Shown here piece by piece: positions 44,554 to 56,559 of a DNA stretch of 60,393 bases. The translations under genes were made by a program, and so were the position numbers. Source of the stretch: Alphaproteobacteria bacterium (GTDB lineage Bacteria; Pseudomonadota; Alphaproteobacteria; Caulobacterales; Aquidulcibacteraceae); contig JAGWZE010000021.1 of NCBI GenBank assembly GCA_018969015.1, positions 1 through 60,393 on the forward strand. Direction: 5' to 3'. Position 1 is the stretch's first letter. Each line of letters opens with the position of its first letter. A model generated the notes under the pieces. The model saw nothing but the letters and a program-made list of their open reading frames with translations, had not been told where the DNA came from and searched no databases.

Positions 44554-44940
44554 TCAGCGGCTTTCGAGGTGGCGCGCCAGGGCGATCGCGAGCGCGCGCG
44601 TGGTGTCGCGGGAAAGGCGCACGCAGACATGCGCGCCGCCGATGTCGAAATCGAGCACGGGCGCGGCGCCGCCGACGATCTCGACGCCGGTTGCGGTGGG
44701 CGCGGAGGATTGCAGGTGGCCGATGGCGTCGTCGGGCAGCGCGGTGGTCGTGCCGCGACGGGCGCATTCCTCGGCCGCCCACAGGAAGCCGGCGGTCATC
44801 TTGGCGATCAGCACCGAAGGCAGCGCGATCGATCGGACCTGACCATCCGCGCCCATCATGTCGAGGCCGACATAGTCCCCCTTCTCCGTGACGCGGACGG
44901 TGAGATCGGCGAGCAGCGGGAGGGCGTCGTCGCTGCTCAT
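44554..44940 (-). CDS. Hypothetical protein of 128 residues
   Basis: The start (44940) overlaps the stop of the citrate-lyase-like gene by four bases, so it is the last member of the gltX unit. The sequence is soluble: ALPLLADLTVRVTEKGDYVG, then IALPSVLIAKMTAGFLWAA and CVRLSRDTTRALAIALARHL. No family is recognised and no catalytic motif is seen. Coupling to the lyase suggests a related function. Confidence 0.6.
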   Translation of the reverse strand: MSSDDALPLLADLTVRVTEKGDYVGLDMMGADGQVRSIALPSVLIAKMTAGFLWAAEECARRGTTTALPDDAIGHLQSSAPTATGVEIVGGAAPVLDFDIGGAHVCVRLSRDTTRALAIALARHLESR

Positions 44941-45755
44941 CGTGCGCCGGCGGCGGCGAGAACGCGCTTGGCGGCCCGCACCAGGGGCGCCTCGACGAGC
45001 TTGCCGTCCAGAAGCGCCGCCCCGCCCTGCGCGGCGTCAAACGCGGCGAGCACGCGGTGCGCATGGGCGATCTCAGCCTCGTTGGGCGCGAGCACACCCG
45101 CCACGACCGGTACCTGGCGCGGATGGATGCAGGCGCGCGCCGTGAAGCCCAGCGCACGCGCGCGGCGCGTGGCCTCGGAGAGGCCGGCGTCGTCCTCGAC
45201 GTCGAAATAGGGCGAGTCCATCGCGACGACGCCGACGGCGCCAGCCGCTGCGGCGATGATCCCGCGCGCGGTCAGCAGCGGCTCCCAGGCGATCTCGGCG
45301 CCGACATCGGCGGCGTAATCCGCCGCGCCGAACAGCACGCCCTCGACGCCCGGCGCGGAGAGGATGTCCGCCGCACGCGCGAGCGCCCGACCGCTTTCGA
45401 TCAGCGGCCAGAGCGGGGCGGCGCCCCCCAGGATCTCGCCGACGATCGCGACGTCCTCGGCGTGGGAGGGCTTCGGAATCATCACGAAATCGGGCTCTGC
45501 CGCGGAGTCCGCGAGCGTGGCGGCGTCGGCGGCGCCCCATGCGCTGCGGATGGCGTTGATGCGCACGCCGAGGCGCACGCCCGGCGTGCGCGGCGCCGCA
45601 AGGATCTCGAGGATCGTCGCGCGGGCCTTGGCTTTGTCCGGAGGCGGAACGGCGTCCTCGAGATCGACGCAGACCATGTCCGCGCCCGAGGTCTGCGCCT
45701 TGGCGACGCGATCGGGCCGGATCGCCGGCGCGAACAGGAGGGTGCGTCCGCTCAT
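44937..45755 (-). CDS. HpcH/HpaI aldolase (citrate-lyase beta-like), possible citramalyl-CoA lyase
   Basis: 272 residues from ATG 45755, which overlaps the gltX stop as ATGA. Family residues are present: LLFAPAIRPDRVAKA, DMVCVDLEDAVPPPDK (Asp/Glu), RINAI (Arg), LIESGRAL (catalytic Glu) and FGAADYAADVG (Asp). CitE-like lyases split malyl-CoA, methylmalyl-CoA or citramalyl-CoA. With mct and meh in the same window, (S)-citramalyl-CoA cleavage to pyruvate and acetyl-CoA is a reasonable guess, but the genes are 38 kb apart. Confidence 0.78.
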   Translation of the reverse strand: MSGRTLLFAPAIRPDRVAKAQTSGADMVCVDLEDAVPPPDKAKARATILEILAAPRTPGVRLGVRINAIRSAWGAADAATLADSAAEPDFVMIPKPSHAEDVAIVGEILGGAAPLWPLIESGRALARAADILSAPGVEGVLFGAADYAADVGAEIAWEPLLTARGIIAAAAGAVGVVAMDSPYFDVEDDAGLSEATRRARALGFTARACIHPRQVPVVAGVLAPNEAEIAHAHRVLAAFDAAQGGAALLDGKLVEAPLVRAAKRVLAAAGAR

Positions 45756-47095
45756 GCCGCCTCTCCCCGCAACCGCGCGATCGCCTTGTCGCGCCCGATC
45801 AACGCGAACAACGGGCCCATTTCCGGGCCGTGATCCAATCCCGTGAGCGCCTGGCGCAGCGGCATGAACAGCGCCTTGCCCTTGGCGCCCGTCTTGGCCT
45901 TCACCGCCTCGACGAACGCGCTCCAGCTCTGCGCGTCGAGCGTACCCTCCGGCACGAGGCCGGCGGCGGCGGCGGCGAATTCCGCGTTCTCGATCTTCGG
46001 CGCGATGGGGCCGCGCACGATTGCGGCCCAGGCCGTGACGTCGGAGAGGAACGTCAGGTTCGGACGCACCGCGGCCCAGAAGGCGGGACCGAGATCGGCG
46101 TCGAGCGCCGCGAGACGCGGCTGCACCGCGTCGTACTCCGTCATGTGCAGCAGCGCGGCGTTGACGCGCTCGAGCTCTTCGAGATCGAACCGCGCGGGCG
46201 CGCGGCCGATCTTCTCGAACGAGAACTCGCGCGCGATCGTCATGACGTCGCCGCGCGCTTCGACGGGATCGGAGGTGCCGATCTTGGCGAGGTGCGACAG
46301 GATCGCGAGCGGCTCGTAGCCGGCCTTGCGCAGATTGTGCACCGAAAGCGGGCCTTCGAGATCGCGCTTGGAGAGCGCCTCGCCCGTCGCTGCGACGGTG
46401 AGCGGCGAGTGCGCGAACTCCGGCAGCTTGGCGCCGAGCGCCTTGAAGATCTCGATCTGCACGCCGGTGTTGGTGACGTGGTCCTCGCCGCGGATCACGT
46501 GCGTGATCGCGAACTCGGCGTCGTCGACGACGGAGGGCAGCGTGTAGAGATAGAGCCCGTCGCCGCGGATCAGCACGGGATCCGACAGCGAGGCCGTGTC
46601 GATGGATTGCGGGCCGCGGATGAGGTCGCGCCACTCGACGCGGCCGCCGGAGAGCTTGAAGCGCCAATGCGGCTTGCGGCCTTCGGCTTCGAGCTTGGCG
46701 CGCTCGGCGTCGGTGAGCGCAAGCGCGGCGCGGTCATAGATGGGGGGGCGGTTCGTGGCCTGGGCGATGCGCCGTTTGCGCTCGAGTTCCTCTTCGGTCT
46801 CGTAGCACGGATAGAGCAGCCCCTTGCCGATCAGGAGATCGCGCGCGGCGTCGTAGCGGGCGAAGCGCTTGGACTGCCAGTCCTTCAGGTCCCAGGTCAG
46901 CCCGAGCCAGCGCAGGTCCTCCTGCTGGGCGTCCTCGAACTCCTGGCGGGAGCGCTCGAGATCGGTGTCGTCGATGCGCAGCATGAACTCGCCGCCCTGC
47001 GCCTTCGTGAACAGCCAGTTCATGAGCGCGGTGCGGACATTGCCGACATGGAGCATGCCGGTCGGGGACGGCGCGATACGGACGCGAACGGACAT
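45752..47095 (-). CDS. gltX: Glutamyl-tRNA synthetase
   Basis: 447 residues from ATG 47095 (MSVRVRIAPSPTG); a tandem ATG at 47098 has poorer spacing from GAGGG. HIGH is represented by APSPTGMLHVGN and KMSKS by ALSKRDLEG. The class I catalytic region (LRIDDTDLERS, FAITHVIRGEDHV) is complete. The zinc Cys motif is missing, common in the second alphaproteobacterial GltX, which can be a Glu-tRNA-Gln-charging form; the exact class is not resolved. A longer reading to 48268 is a shadow. Confidence 0.93.
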   Translation of the reverse strand: MSVRVRIAPSPTGMLHVGNVRTALMNWLFTKAQGGEFMLRIDDTDLERSRQEFEDAQQEDLRWLGLTWDLKDWQSKRFARYDAARDLLIGKGLLYPCYETEEELERKRRIAQATNRPPIYDRAALALTDAERAKLEAEGRKPHWRFKLSGGRVEWRDLIRGPQSIDTASLSDPVLIRGDGLYLYTLPSVVDDAEFAITHVIRGEDHVTNTGVQIEIFKALGAKLPEFAHSPLTVAATGEALSKRDLEGPLSVHNLRKAGYEPLAILSHLAKIGTSDPVEARGDVMTIAREFSFEKIGRAPARFDLEELERVNAALLHMTEYDAVQPRLAALDADLGPAFWAAVRPNLTFLSDVTAWAAIVRGPIAPKIENAEFAAAAAGLVPEGTLDAQSWSAFVEAVKAKTGAKGKALFMPLRQALTGLDHGPEMGPLFALIGRDKAIARLRGEAA

Positions 47096-47239
47096 CATAC
47101 CCTCGTGAGCGAAGCGCGCTTTATCGGCCCCGCGGCGGGCTTGGACAACCCCGGAGCGCTCATCTAGGCTCCGCCGCCCAAACAGCCATAACGGCGGGTC
47201 CGGACGCAGACGCCGGGACGCCGCCCCGAGGAGGATCCC

Positions 47240-48247
47240 ATGCCCGCCCTTCCCTCGCGCGAGGTTCGTCTCGCCGCGCGGCCCGTCGGCCTGCCCAAGC
47301 CCAGCGATTTTGCGGTCGCCGAGGCCGCCGCGCCCGAGCCGCAGGCCGGCCAGGTCCAGGTCAAGAATCTGTGGATGTCGGTCGATCCCTACATGCGCGG
47401 GCGCATGTATGACCGCCCGAGCTACGTGCCGCCCTTCCAGATCGGCGAGGCGCTGCAGGGCCACGCGCTGGGCCAGGTCGTGGCGTCGGGCGATCCGGGC
47501 TTCGCGCCGGGCGATCTCGTGCTCCACATGTTCGGCTGGCGCGAGGCGGTGACGCACGTGGCCGCCGCGTTCCAGAAGTTCGATCCGCGCGGCCTGCCGC
47601 CGGAGGCGTTTCTCGGCGTCGTCGGCATGCCGGGCCTGACGGCCTATGCGGGCCTTCTGCAGATCGGCCAGCCGCAACCGGGCGAGACGGTGTTCGTCTC
47701 CGGCGGCGCGGGCGCGGTGGGATCGATCGTCGCCCAGATCGCCAAGCTGAAAGGCTGCACGGTCGTGGCTTCGGCGGGATCGGACGAAAAGTGCCGCTGG
47801 CTCGAATCCCTCGGGATCGACAAGGCCGTGAACTACAAGACGTGCGGCAACCTGCTCGAGGCGGTGCGCGCCGCCGCGCCGAAAGGCATCGACGTCTACT
47901 TCGACAATGTCGGCGGCGAGCACCTCGAAGTGGCGCTCGAACTGGCGCGGCCGTTCGCGCGGTTCGTCGAGTGCGGGATGATCTCGCAGTACAACGAGAC
48001 GGGCGTGCCCGTCGGCCCGCGCAACCTCATCTATGTCGTGGGCAAGAGCCTGAAGATCCAGGGCTTCATCGTCAGCCAGTTCGCGGGCCTGAAGGATCAG
48101 TTCGAGGCCGACATGGCCGAGTGGATCAAGGCCGGCAAGCTGAAGTGGGAAGAGACCGTGAAGCACGGAATCGAGGAAGCCGCGCCGGCGTTCCTCGGCC
48201 TCTTCTCCGGCGCCAATGCCGGCAAGATGCTCGTGAAGCTCGCCTGA
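47240..48247 (+). CDS. NADP-dependent MDR oxidoreductase (CurA/leukotriene B4 dehydrogenase-like)
   Basis: 335 residues, the typical length. Hallmarks are NLWMSVDPYMRGRMYD near residue 43 and VSGGAGAVGSIVAQIAKLKG (nucleotide-binding) near 155. The ending carries IVSQF and EETVKHGIEEAAPAFLGLFSG. This zinc-free family reduces C=C bonds of enones with NADPH. AGGAGG is a few bases before the ATG. It shares a direction with the next gene, but no operon is certain. Confidence 0.9.
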   Translation: MPALPSREVRLAARPVGLPKPSDFAVAEAAAPEPQAGQVQVKNLWMSVDPYMRGRMYDRPSYVPPFQIGEALQGHALGQVVASGDPGFAPGDLVLHMFGWREAVTHVAAAFQKFDPRGLPPEAFLGVVGMPGLTAYAGLLQIGQPQPGETVFVSGGAGAVGSIVAQIAKLKGCTVVASAGSDEKCRWLESLGIDKAVNYKTCGNLLEAVRAAAPKGIDVYFDNVGGEHLEVALELARPFARFVECGMISQYNETGVPVGPRNLIYVVGKSLKIQGFIVSQFAGLKDQFEADMAEWIKAGKLKWEETVKHGIEEAAPAFLGLFSGANAGKMLVKLA

Positions 48248-48266
48248 CGATCCGGACCGACGCCGC

Positions 48267-49172
48267 ATGCCGCGACTGTTTCAAGCCTATGTGATGGTCG
48301 ACTGGAGTGCGGCGTCGAAACCGACGACCGGCGCGGACTCGATCTGGATCGGCGTGCTCAAGCGCAACGTGCGCTTCCAGTTCGCGTTCGAGAGCCACAA
48401 CCCGGCGACGCGCAAGGACGCCGAGGCGTTGATCGACAAGATCCTCGCCGATCTCGCCAAACGCGGCGATCGCGCGTTGCTCGGGTTGGATTTTCCGCTC
48501 GGCTTTCCGCGCGGCGCGGCGGCGGCGTTGAAGCTCACCGAGAAGACGCCGGCGCGTGCGCCATGGGACGCGGCGATGGCGTTCGTGACCGCCGAGATCA
48601 AGGACAAGGCGGACAACACCAACAACCGCTTCCAGGTCGCGGCGAAGATGAATCGTCTGATGACGGGCGAAGCCTTCCCCTTCTGGGGCTGCCCCGCGCG
48701 CGACGAGCAGACGACACTGAACCCGAAGCGGCCGCGCGAGCATGGCGCGACCGACCTGCCCGAGTTCCGCCATGCCGATCTCGCGCTCAAGGGTCCGCAA
48801 TCGCCGTGGAAGCTGTTCTACCAGGGCTCGGTGGGCGGACAGGCGCTGACGGGGATTCCCGTCGTGGCGCGCCTGAAGGCCGCGCGCGCGGACCGCATGC
48901 GGCTGTGGCCGTTCGAGACGGGCTGGAAGGATCTGTCCGCAGCCGATCTCGATGGCGTCGAGGTCGTGGCGGCGGAAATCTATCCCTCCCTCGTGCTCGC
49001 AAAGGCGCCGCCCGGCGAGATCAAGGACGCGCTACAGGTGCGCGCGATCGCGGAGCATTTCGCCGCGCTCGACGAACGCGAGAAGCTCGGCGCGGCGTTC
49101 GGTCCGAAGCCGGATCAGGCCGCGTTCGCCGATGCGGTGGCGTCAGAGGAAGGCTGGATCCTCGGCGCGTGA
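48267..49172 (+). CDS. DUF429-like protein of unknown function
   Basis: 301 residues. The opening YVMVDWSAASKPTTGADSIW and LLGLDFPLGFPRG have the conserved Asp-bearing strands of the RNase H-like DUF429 group; similar proteins are sometimes labelled 'CbiG' without support. A later region VEVVAAEIYPSLV carries an acidic residue as in the third strand. Nuclease or phosphate chemistry is possible but not shown. It starts 20 bases after the MDR stop and overlaps the MATE gene end-to-end by 30 bases. Confidence 0.65.
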   Translation: MPRLFQAYVMVDWSAASKPTTGADSIWIGVLKRNVRFQFAFESHNPATRKDAEALIDKILADLAKRGDRALLGLDFPLGFPRGAAAALKLTEKTPARAPWDAAMAFVTAEIKDKADNTNNRFQVAAKMNRLMTGEAFPFWGCPARDEQTTLNPKRPREHGATDLPEFRHADLALKGPQSPWKLFYQGSVGGQALTGIPVVARLKAARADRMRLWPFETGWKDLSAADLDGVEVVAAEIYPSLVLAKAPPGEIKDALQVRAIAEHFAALDEREKLGAAFGPKPDQAAFADAVASEEGWILGA

Positions 49173-50471
49173 CTCGCGCGTGAGCACGGCGAGCCGCACG
49201 ATCAGCACGCCGACGGACAGCACGCTCGCGATCAGGATCGCCTCGAGCAGACCCGCCACGCCGCGTCCCATCGTTTCGGCGAGCCAGAAGGCCGTCGCCG
49301 GCATGACGACGGCGTAGGCGAGGATGTGACTTGCGGTGGGAAACCAGTTGTCTCCGCGCGCGCGCAGCGCGGCGGCGGCGACCACCTGCCCGCCATCGGG
49401 CGCGAGGATCAACGCCGCGATCAGCATGTTGCCCGCGACGAGCGCGGCGAGCGCGACGTCGCTCGTGAAGGCGCTCGCGATCGCGCCGCCGCACACGAGG
49501 AACAGCACGGCCGCCGCAGCCATCGCGATCGTGTTCAAGCCAAGCCCGACCCACCCCGCGGCGCGCGCCGTCGCGAACGCCTTCGCGCCGATCGATTCCG
49601 ACACGATCACGGCCGTCGCCGTGGAGAGGCCCATCGCGATCATGAACACGGCGGCGAGCTGATTGAGCAGGATCTGGTAGGCGGCGACCTCGTCGGCGCC
49701 GACGCGCCCCGCGATGATCGTCATGCCGGAGAACGCGCCGGCTTCGACGGCCTGCGACACCGCCGCAGCCGCGCCGATGCGCAGGATGTCGGGATAGCTC
49801 GGCCCGCGCGCGCCGCCGAGAACGCCCAGCGCGCGCGCATCGGCGAGGCGCAGGATCCAGATCGCGAGCGTGGCTGCGAGGAACAGGCGCGCGCCGAACG
49901 TCGCCCACGCCGAGCCCTCCGCGCCCATCTCCGGGATGAACCAGAAGTTCAGCGCGATGTTGAGGATGTTGGCCGCCCACATCACGACGGCGCCGACGAC
50001 CGGCCGTTGCAGCGCCTCGAGATAGTAGGAGCACGCGACGTAGATCAGGTGCAGCGGCACGGAGAGCGCGAGAATGCGTCCGACCGCCATGGCGGGTTCG
50101 GCCAGTTCGGGGGCGACGCCGAACGCCGTCAAAAGGTGCGGACCCGCCGCCCACACCACCGCGACGGCGACGGCGCCGGAGACGACCGCAAGCACGAGCC
50201 CCTTGCGCCACGCCGCGCCGGAGGCGGCCTTGTCGCCCGCCCCGAGCGCGCGCGCGGCGAGCACCTGGACGCCCATCAGGAGCCCGATGCCCGTGACGAG
50301 GAAGACCGCCGTCGGCGCCCAGCCGAGCGCCTGATGCGACAGCTCGTTCGGCGCGAGCTGGCCGACCATGATCGTATCGGCGACGCCCATGCCCATGATC
50401 CCGAGGCGCGCGAGCGCCACGGGCCAGGCAAGACGCACGAGGCGTCCGGCGAGAGCGCGGAGGTCCGTCAT
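49143..50471 (-). CDS. MATE-family multidrug/toxin efflux transporter
   Basis: 442 residues from ATG 50471. Twelve hydrophobic helices are visible in two sets of six. The MATE-type opening is LAWPVALARLGIMGMGVADT, and NELSHQALG is in the first half. Conserved acid/polar positions (GLLMGVQVLAARALGAGD) fit the DinF/NorM family. It exports cationic or organic compounds using H+ or Na+. The end overlaps the upstream convergent DUF429-like gene. Confidence 0.9.
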   Translation of the reverse strand: MTDLRALAGRLVRLAWPVALARLGIMGMGVADTIMVGQLAPNELSHQALGWAPTAVFLVTGIGLLMGVQVLAARALGAGDKAASGAAWRKGLVLAVVSGAVAVAVVWAAGPHLLTAFGVAPELAEPAMAVGRILALSVPLHLIYVACSYYLEALQRPVVGAVVMWAANILNIALNFWFIPEMGAEGSAWATFGARLFLAATLAIWILRLADARALGVLGGARGPSYPDILRIGAAAAVSQAVEAGAFSGMTIIAGRVGADEVAAYQILLNQLAAVFMIAMGLSTATAVIVSESIGAKAFATARAAGWVGLGLNTIAMAAAAVLFLVCGGAIASAFTSDVALAALVAGNMLIAALILAPDGGQVVAAAALRARGDNWFPTASHILAYAVVMPATAFWLAETMGRGVAGLLEAILIASVLSVGVLIVRLAVLTRESRAEDPAFL

Positions 50472-50590
50472 GGGCGGCGGGATATAGCAGCGGCGCGCGA
50501 CCGTGTCGCGCACACTGCGGCGTGTGGCGGTTCAGGTGGTTTTGCGTGACTTGTCCGGAGCTTCGCCGAAGCGTAGCCCGGCGCGGCGGA

Positions 50591-50896
50591 TCAATGCGAC
50601 CAGGGCTCTTTGCGCTTGGCGGAGAAATTGTCGCCATACGCCTTGAGCACCGGCTTGCGCTCTTTCGGCTCCATCACCTGATGGGGAATGCCGTGACGAC
50701 GCGCGTAGTCGATCGCCTGCTCGCGGGTGTCGAAGGTGAGCTTCACCTGGCGCGTGGTGTCGGCGGAGCTGGACCAGCCCATCAACGGATCAGGCGTCAT
50801 AGCCGAGCGGGGCTCGAACTCCAGGATCCAGCGGCGCGTGGCGGCCTGACCGGATTGCATGGCGGTTTTCGAGGGGCGGTAGATTTTCGCGAGCAT
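50591..50896 (-). CDS. NDUFS4-type complex I accessory subunit
   Basis: 101 residues. The start MLAKIYRPSKTAMQSGQAAT and the core RRWILEFEPRSAMTPDPLMG, then DTREQAIDYARRHGIPHQVM, match the NDUFS4 (ETC complex I subunit) family, an accessory subunit kept in alphaproteobacteria and mitochondria. It is soluble and associates with the peripheral arm. ATG 50896 gives the usual N-terminus. Confidence 0.9.
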   Translation of the reverse strand: MLAKIYRPSKTAMQSGQAATRRWILEFEPRSAMTPDPLMGWSSSADTTRQVKLTFDTREQAIDYARRHGIPHQVMEPKERKPVLKAYGDNFSAKRKEPWSH

Positions 50897-50971
50897 CGGC
50901 AGCCTCTGATCGGCGCATCCCTATACGAAGCCGCGTTCGCACGGAAGACGCCATGCAGGCGCCTGAAACGA

Positions 50972-51003
50972 CAACGGCCGGCCCCTTGCGGAGCCGGCCG
51001 TTG
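50972..51003 (-). terminator. Terminator hairpin downstream of hupB
   Basis: CAACGGCCGGC pairs with GCCGGCCGTTG across a 10-base loop. It starts 22 bases past the hupB stop. On the minus strand it is followed by GTCGTTTC, which is only weakly T-rich. Confidence 0.65.
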
Positions 51004-51025
51004 CATCGCGATCCGGAGATCCTGA

Positions 51026-51319
51026 TCAGCGCTTCTGCACCTTCGGCGTTTCCAGAAGGTCCTTCAGCGCCTTGCCGGGCCGGAAGCGCGGACGACGTCC
51101 GGCCGGCACCTTCACCTCTTCCCCCGTTTGCGGATTGCGGGCCTTACGCGCGGCGGTTTCGACCACCGCGAAGACTCCGAAGTTCGGCAGGCGGACTTCG
51201 TCGTTCTTCTTCATCGCGTCCGCGATGACGTCGAACGTCGCATCGACGACATCACTGACCTGGGTCTTCGCCAGGCCGGTTTTCGCCGCGACGTCCGCGA
51301 CCAATTCAGCTTTGTTCAA
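51026..51319 (-). CDS. hupB: HU DNA-binding protein (TTG start)
   Basis: 97 residues. The HU family begins MNKAEL; here the codon at that place is TTG (51319-51317), and GGGGGAAGAG immediately upstream is a strong ribosome binding site, so TTG is chosen over the longer readings. The body has VVDATFDVIADAMKKNDEVR, then RKARNPQTGEEVKVPAGRRP with the DNA-binding arm, and a final KALKDLL. It follows lon on the same strand, as in other alphaproteobacteria. Confidence 0.92.
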   Translation of the reverse strand: MNKAELVADVAAKTGLAKTQVSDVVDATFDVIADAMKKNDEVRLPNFGVFAVVETAARKARNPQTGEEVKVPAGRRPRFRPGKALKDLLETPKVQKR

Positions 51320-51458
51320 AACTCTTCCCCCTGCACGGTTAACAGGAGCCGGCATATGAGGGGCGCGGTTCCTGCGCGTCAAACGCTAAGGCGCGCAACG
51401 ACATTACGATCCCGTCATCGTTGGCAATGAGCTGTGGATGACGCGCGCGCACGAACGC

Positions 51459-51581
51459 GCCCCTCCCCGGCGGGGAGAGGTTTGGGGGTGGGGAGACCCG
51501 CGCTTCTGCAGATTTTTGCAGACAGCGGAAAACGCAGCGGCGCGTTCTCCCCCACCCAAACCCTCCCCCGCTGGGGGAGGG
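51459..51581. repeat. Dispersed palindromic repeat (C), between hupB and lon
   Basis: CCCCTCCCCGGCGGGGAGAGG on one side and CCCTCCCCCGCTGGGGGAGGG on the other, with GGTTTGGGGGTGGGGAGA facing TCTCCCCCACCCAAACC, form a long imperfect palindrome. The same kind of unit returns at 56412. The two arms bound an insert with TTTTTGC. Confidence 0.75.
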
Positions 51582-51593
51582 CTTGCGTGACGG

Positions 51594-53999
<2,406 letters not shown>

Positions 54000-54155
54000 C
54001 GAGGGCTCCTTGGCCGCACGGGGCGACCGAAATCCAGGGGCCGCGTTTCAGGCGTGACGGGTGGTCAGCCGCGCCTGAAGCAGCAGCGAAGTGTGCGCGC
54101 CGACCGGCGCATCGGACGATTTGGCCCGAGTGGGGCCGGGCTTCAAGGCCGGCGA

Positions 54156-55427
<1,272 letters not shown>

Positions 55428-55572
55428 GGGTGCTCCTCGACGGTCCGGGCTTGCCCCGGACCCAGGGCGCGACGACGTCCAATCGACGCCGCGTCCTCGT
55501 CAACGCGCCATCCTGCGGCGCCGCCTCTTACGAATTCGTTCCAAATCACCTTGGATACGAGCATACCGCTTT

Positions 55573-55592
55573 GCCTGTCGCAAGCGACAGGC
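55573..55592. promoter_or_regulatory. Palindrome in the clpP-clpX gap
   Basis: GCCTGTCGCAAGCGACAGGC is a 20-base inverted repeat (nine-base arms around AA). It lies 145 bases upstream of the clpX start, between two short CGAATTCG motifs. It might be an operator or a weak terminator; there is no T run on the minus strand. Confidence 0.35.
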
Positions 55593-55640
55593 GAATTCGC
55601 GCGGGTCTCGTCGCATCCTTGGGGCGCTTGCGCTTTCGCG

Positions 55641-56267
55641 TCAGCTGGCGCCTTCCGCGACGTCGCGCTTCTCGTAAACGCGGTCCACGAGCCCAAATGC
55701 CTTGGCCTCCTCGGCCGTCATGAAGCTGTCCCGATCGAGGGTCCGCTCGACCTTCTCGTACGGCTGCCCGGTGTGCTTGACGTAGATCTCGTTCAAGCGG
55801 CGCTTGGTGGCGATGATGTCCTCGGCATGGCGCTCGATGTCGCTCGCCTGGCCGCGGAACCCGCCCGACGGCTGGTGCACCATCACGCGGGCGTTGGGAA
55901 GCGCGATCCGCATGCCCTTCTCACCGGCCGTCAGCAGGAGCGAGCCCATGGAGGCCGCCTGGCCAATGCAGACCGTCGACACGGGCGAGCGGATGTACTG
56001 CATGGTGTCGTAGATCGCGAGGCCGGACGTCACGATGCCGCCCGGGCTGTTGATGTACATCGCGATTTCGCGCTTGGGGTTTTCCGATTCGAGCCACAGG
56101 AGCTGGGCGCACACGAGGCTCGCCATGCCATCCTCGACCGGGCCGGTCAGGAAGATGATCCGCTCTTTCAGCAGACGCGAGAAGATGTCGAACGCCCGCT
56201 CCCCCCGGCTCGTCTGCTCGACGACCATGGGGACGAGGTTCATGTAGCGCTCGAGCGGATCGAACAT
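55641..56267 (-). CDS. clpP: ATP-dependent Clp protease proteolytic subunit
   Basis: 208 residues. The catalytic Ser is in [11 protein letters not shown], His in VMVHQPSGG, and Asp in LDRDSFMT. The strand pairing motif [16 protein letters not shown] is intact. The first ~20 residues ([20 protein letters not shown]) give the processed N-terminus of bacterial ClpP. It forms the 14-mer chamber with ClpX. Confidence 0.97.
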   Translation of the reverse strand: MFDPLERYMNLVPMVVEQTSRGERAFDIFSRLLKERIIFLTGPVEDGMASLVCAQLLWLESENPKREIAMYINSPGGIVTSGLAIYDTMQYIRSPVSTVCIGQAASMGSLLLTAGEKGMRIALPNARVMVHQPSGGFRGQASDIERHAEDIIATKRRLNEIYVKHTGQPYEKVERTLDRDSFMTAEEAKAFGLVDRVYEKRDVAEGAS

Positions 56268-56411
56268 GGGACGCTTTCCGGGGTTGGGCGGCCCCGACGG
56301 GCCGCCGGCATCAGCACATCAGTCTGTGAGCGACATATTTGGCGCGTCGCGAAACGGCGCAAGCCCTGTCGCAGCGGCGGAGCGGGGACACTTTCGCTGT
56401 CCATCGAACGT

Positions 56412-56534
56412 TCCCCTCCCCAGCGGGGAGTGGTCTGGGGTGGGAAGAGGGCGCGCGCCCCTTGCAGGACAAGGAAGACTCGACGCCGCAGCCCTATTCT
56501 CCCCCTCGCAACCCTCCCCCGCTTGGGGGAGGGC
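56412..56534. repeat. Dispersed palindromic repeat (D), between tig and clpP
   Basis: The left part CCCCTCCCCAGCGGGGAGTGG, then TCTGGGGTGGGAAGAG, faces TCTCCCCCTCGCAACCC and CTCCCCCGCTTGGGGGAGGG. It is a related copy of repeat C; arms agree more than the insert. It lies downstream of tig and could stop transcription. Confidence 0.75.
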
Positions 56535-56559
56535 TCCGTCGAGGCCTGGAATTCGCGGT

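Noticed and set aside
45752-48268. An 838-codon frame extending gltX upstream
   Set aside because: The extension is the antisense of the MDR oxidoreductase; APSPTG, the true N-terminal motif, starts a few codons after ATG 47095.
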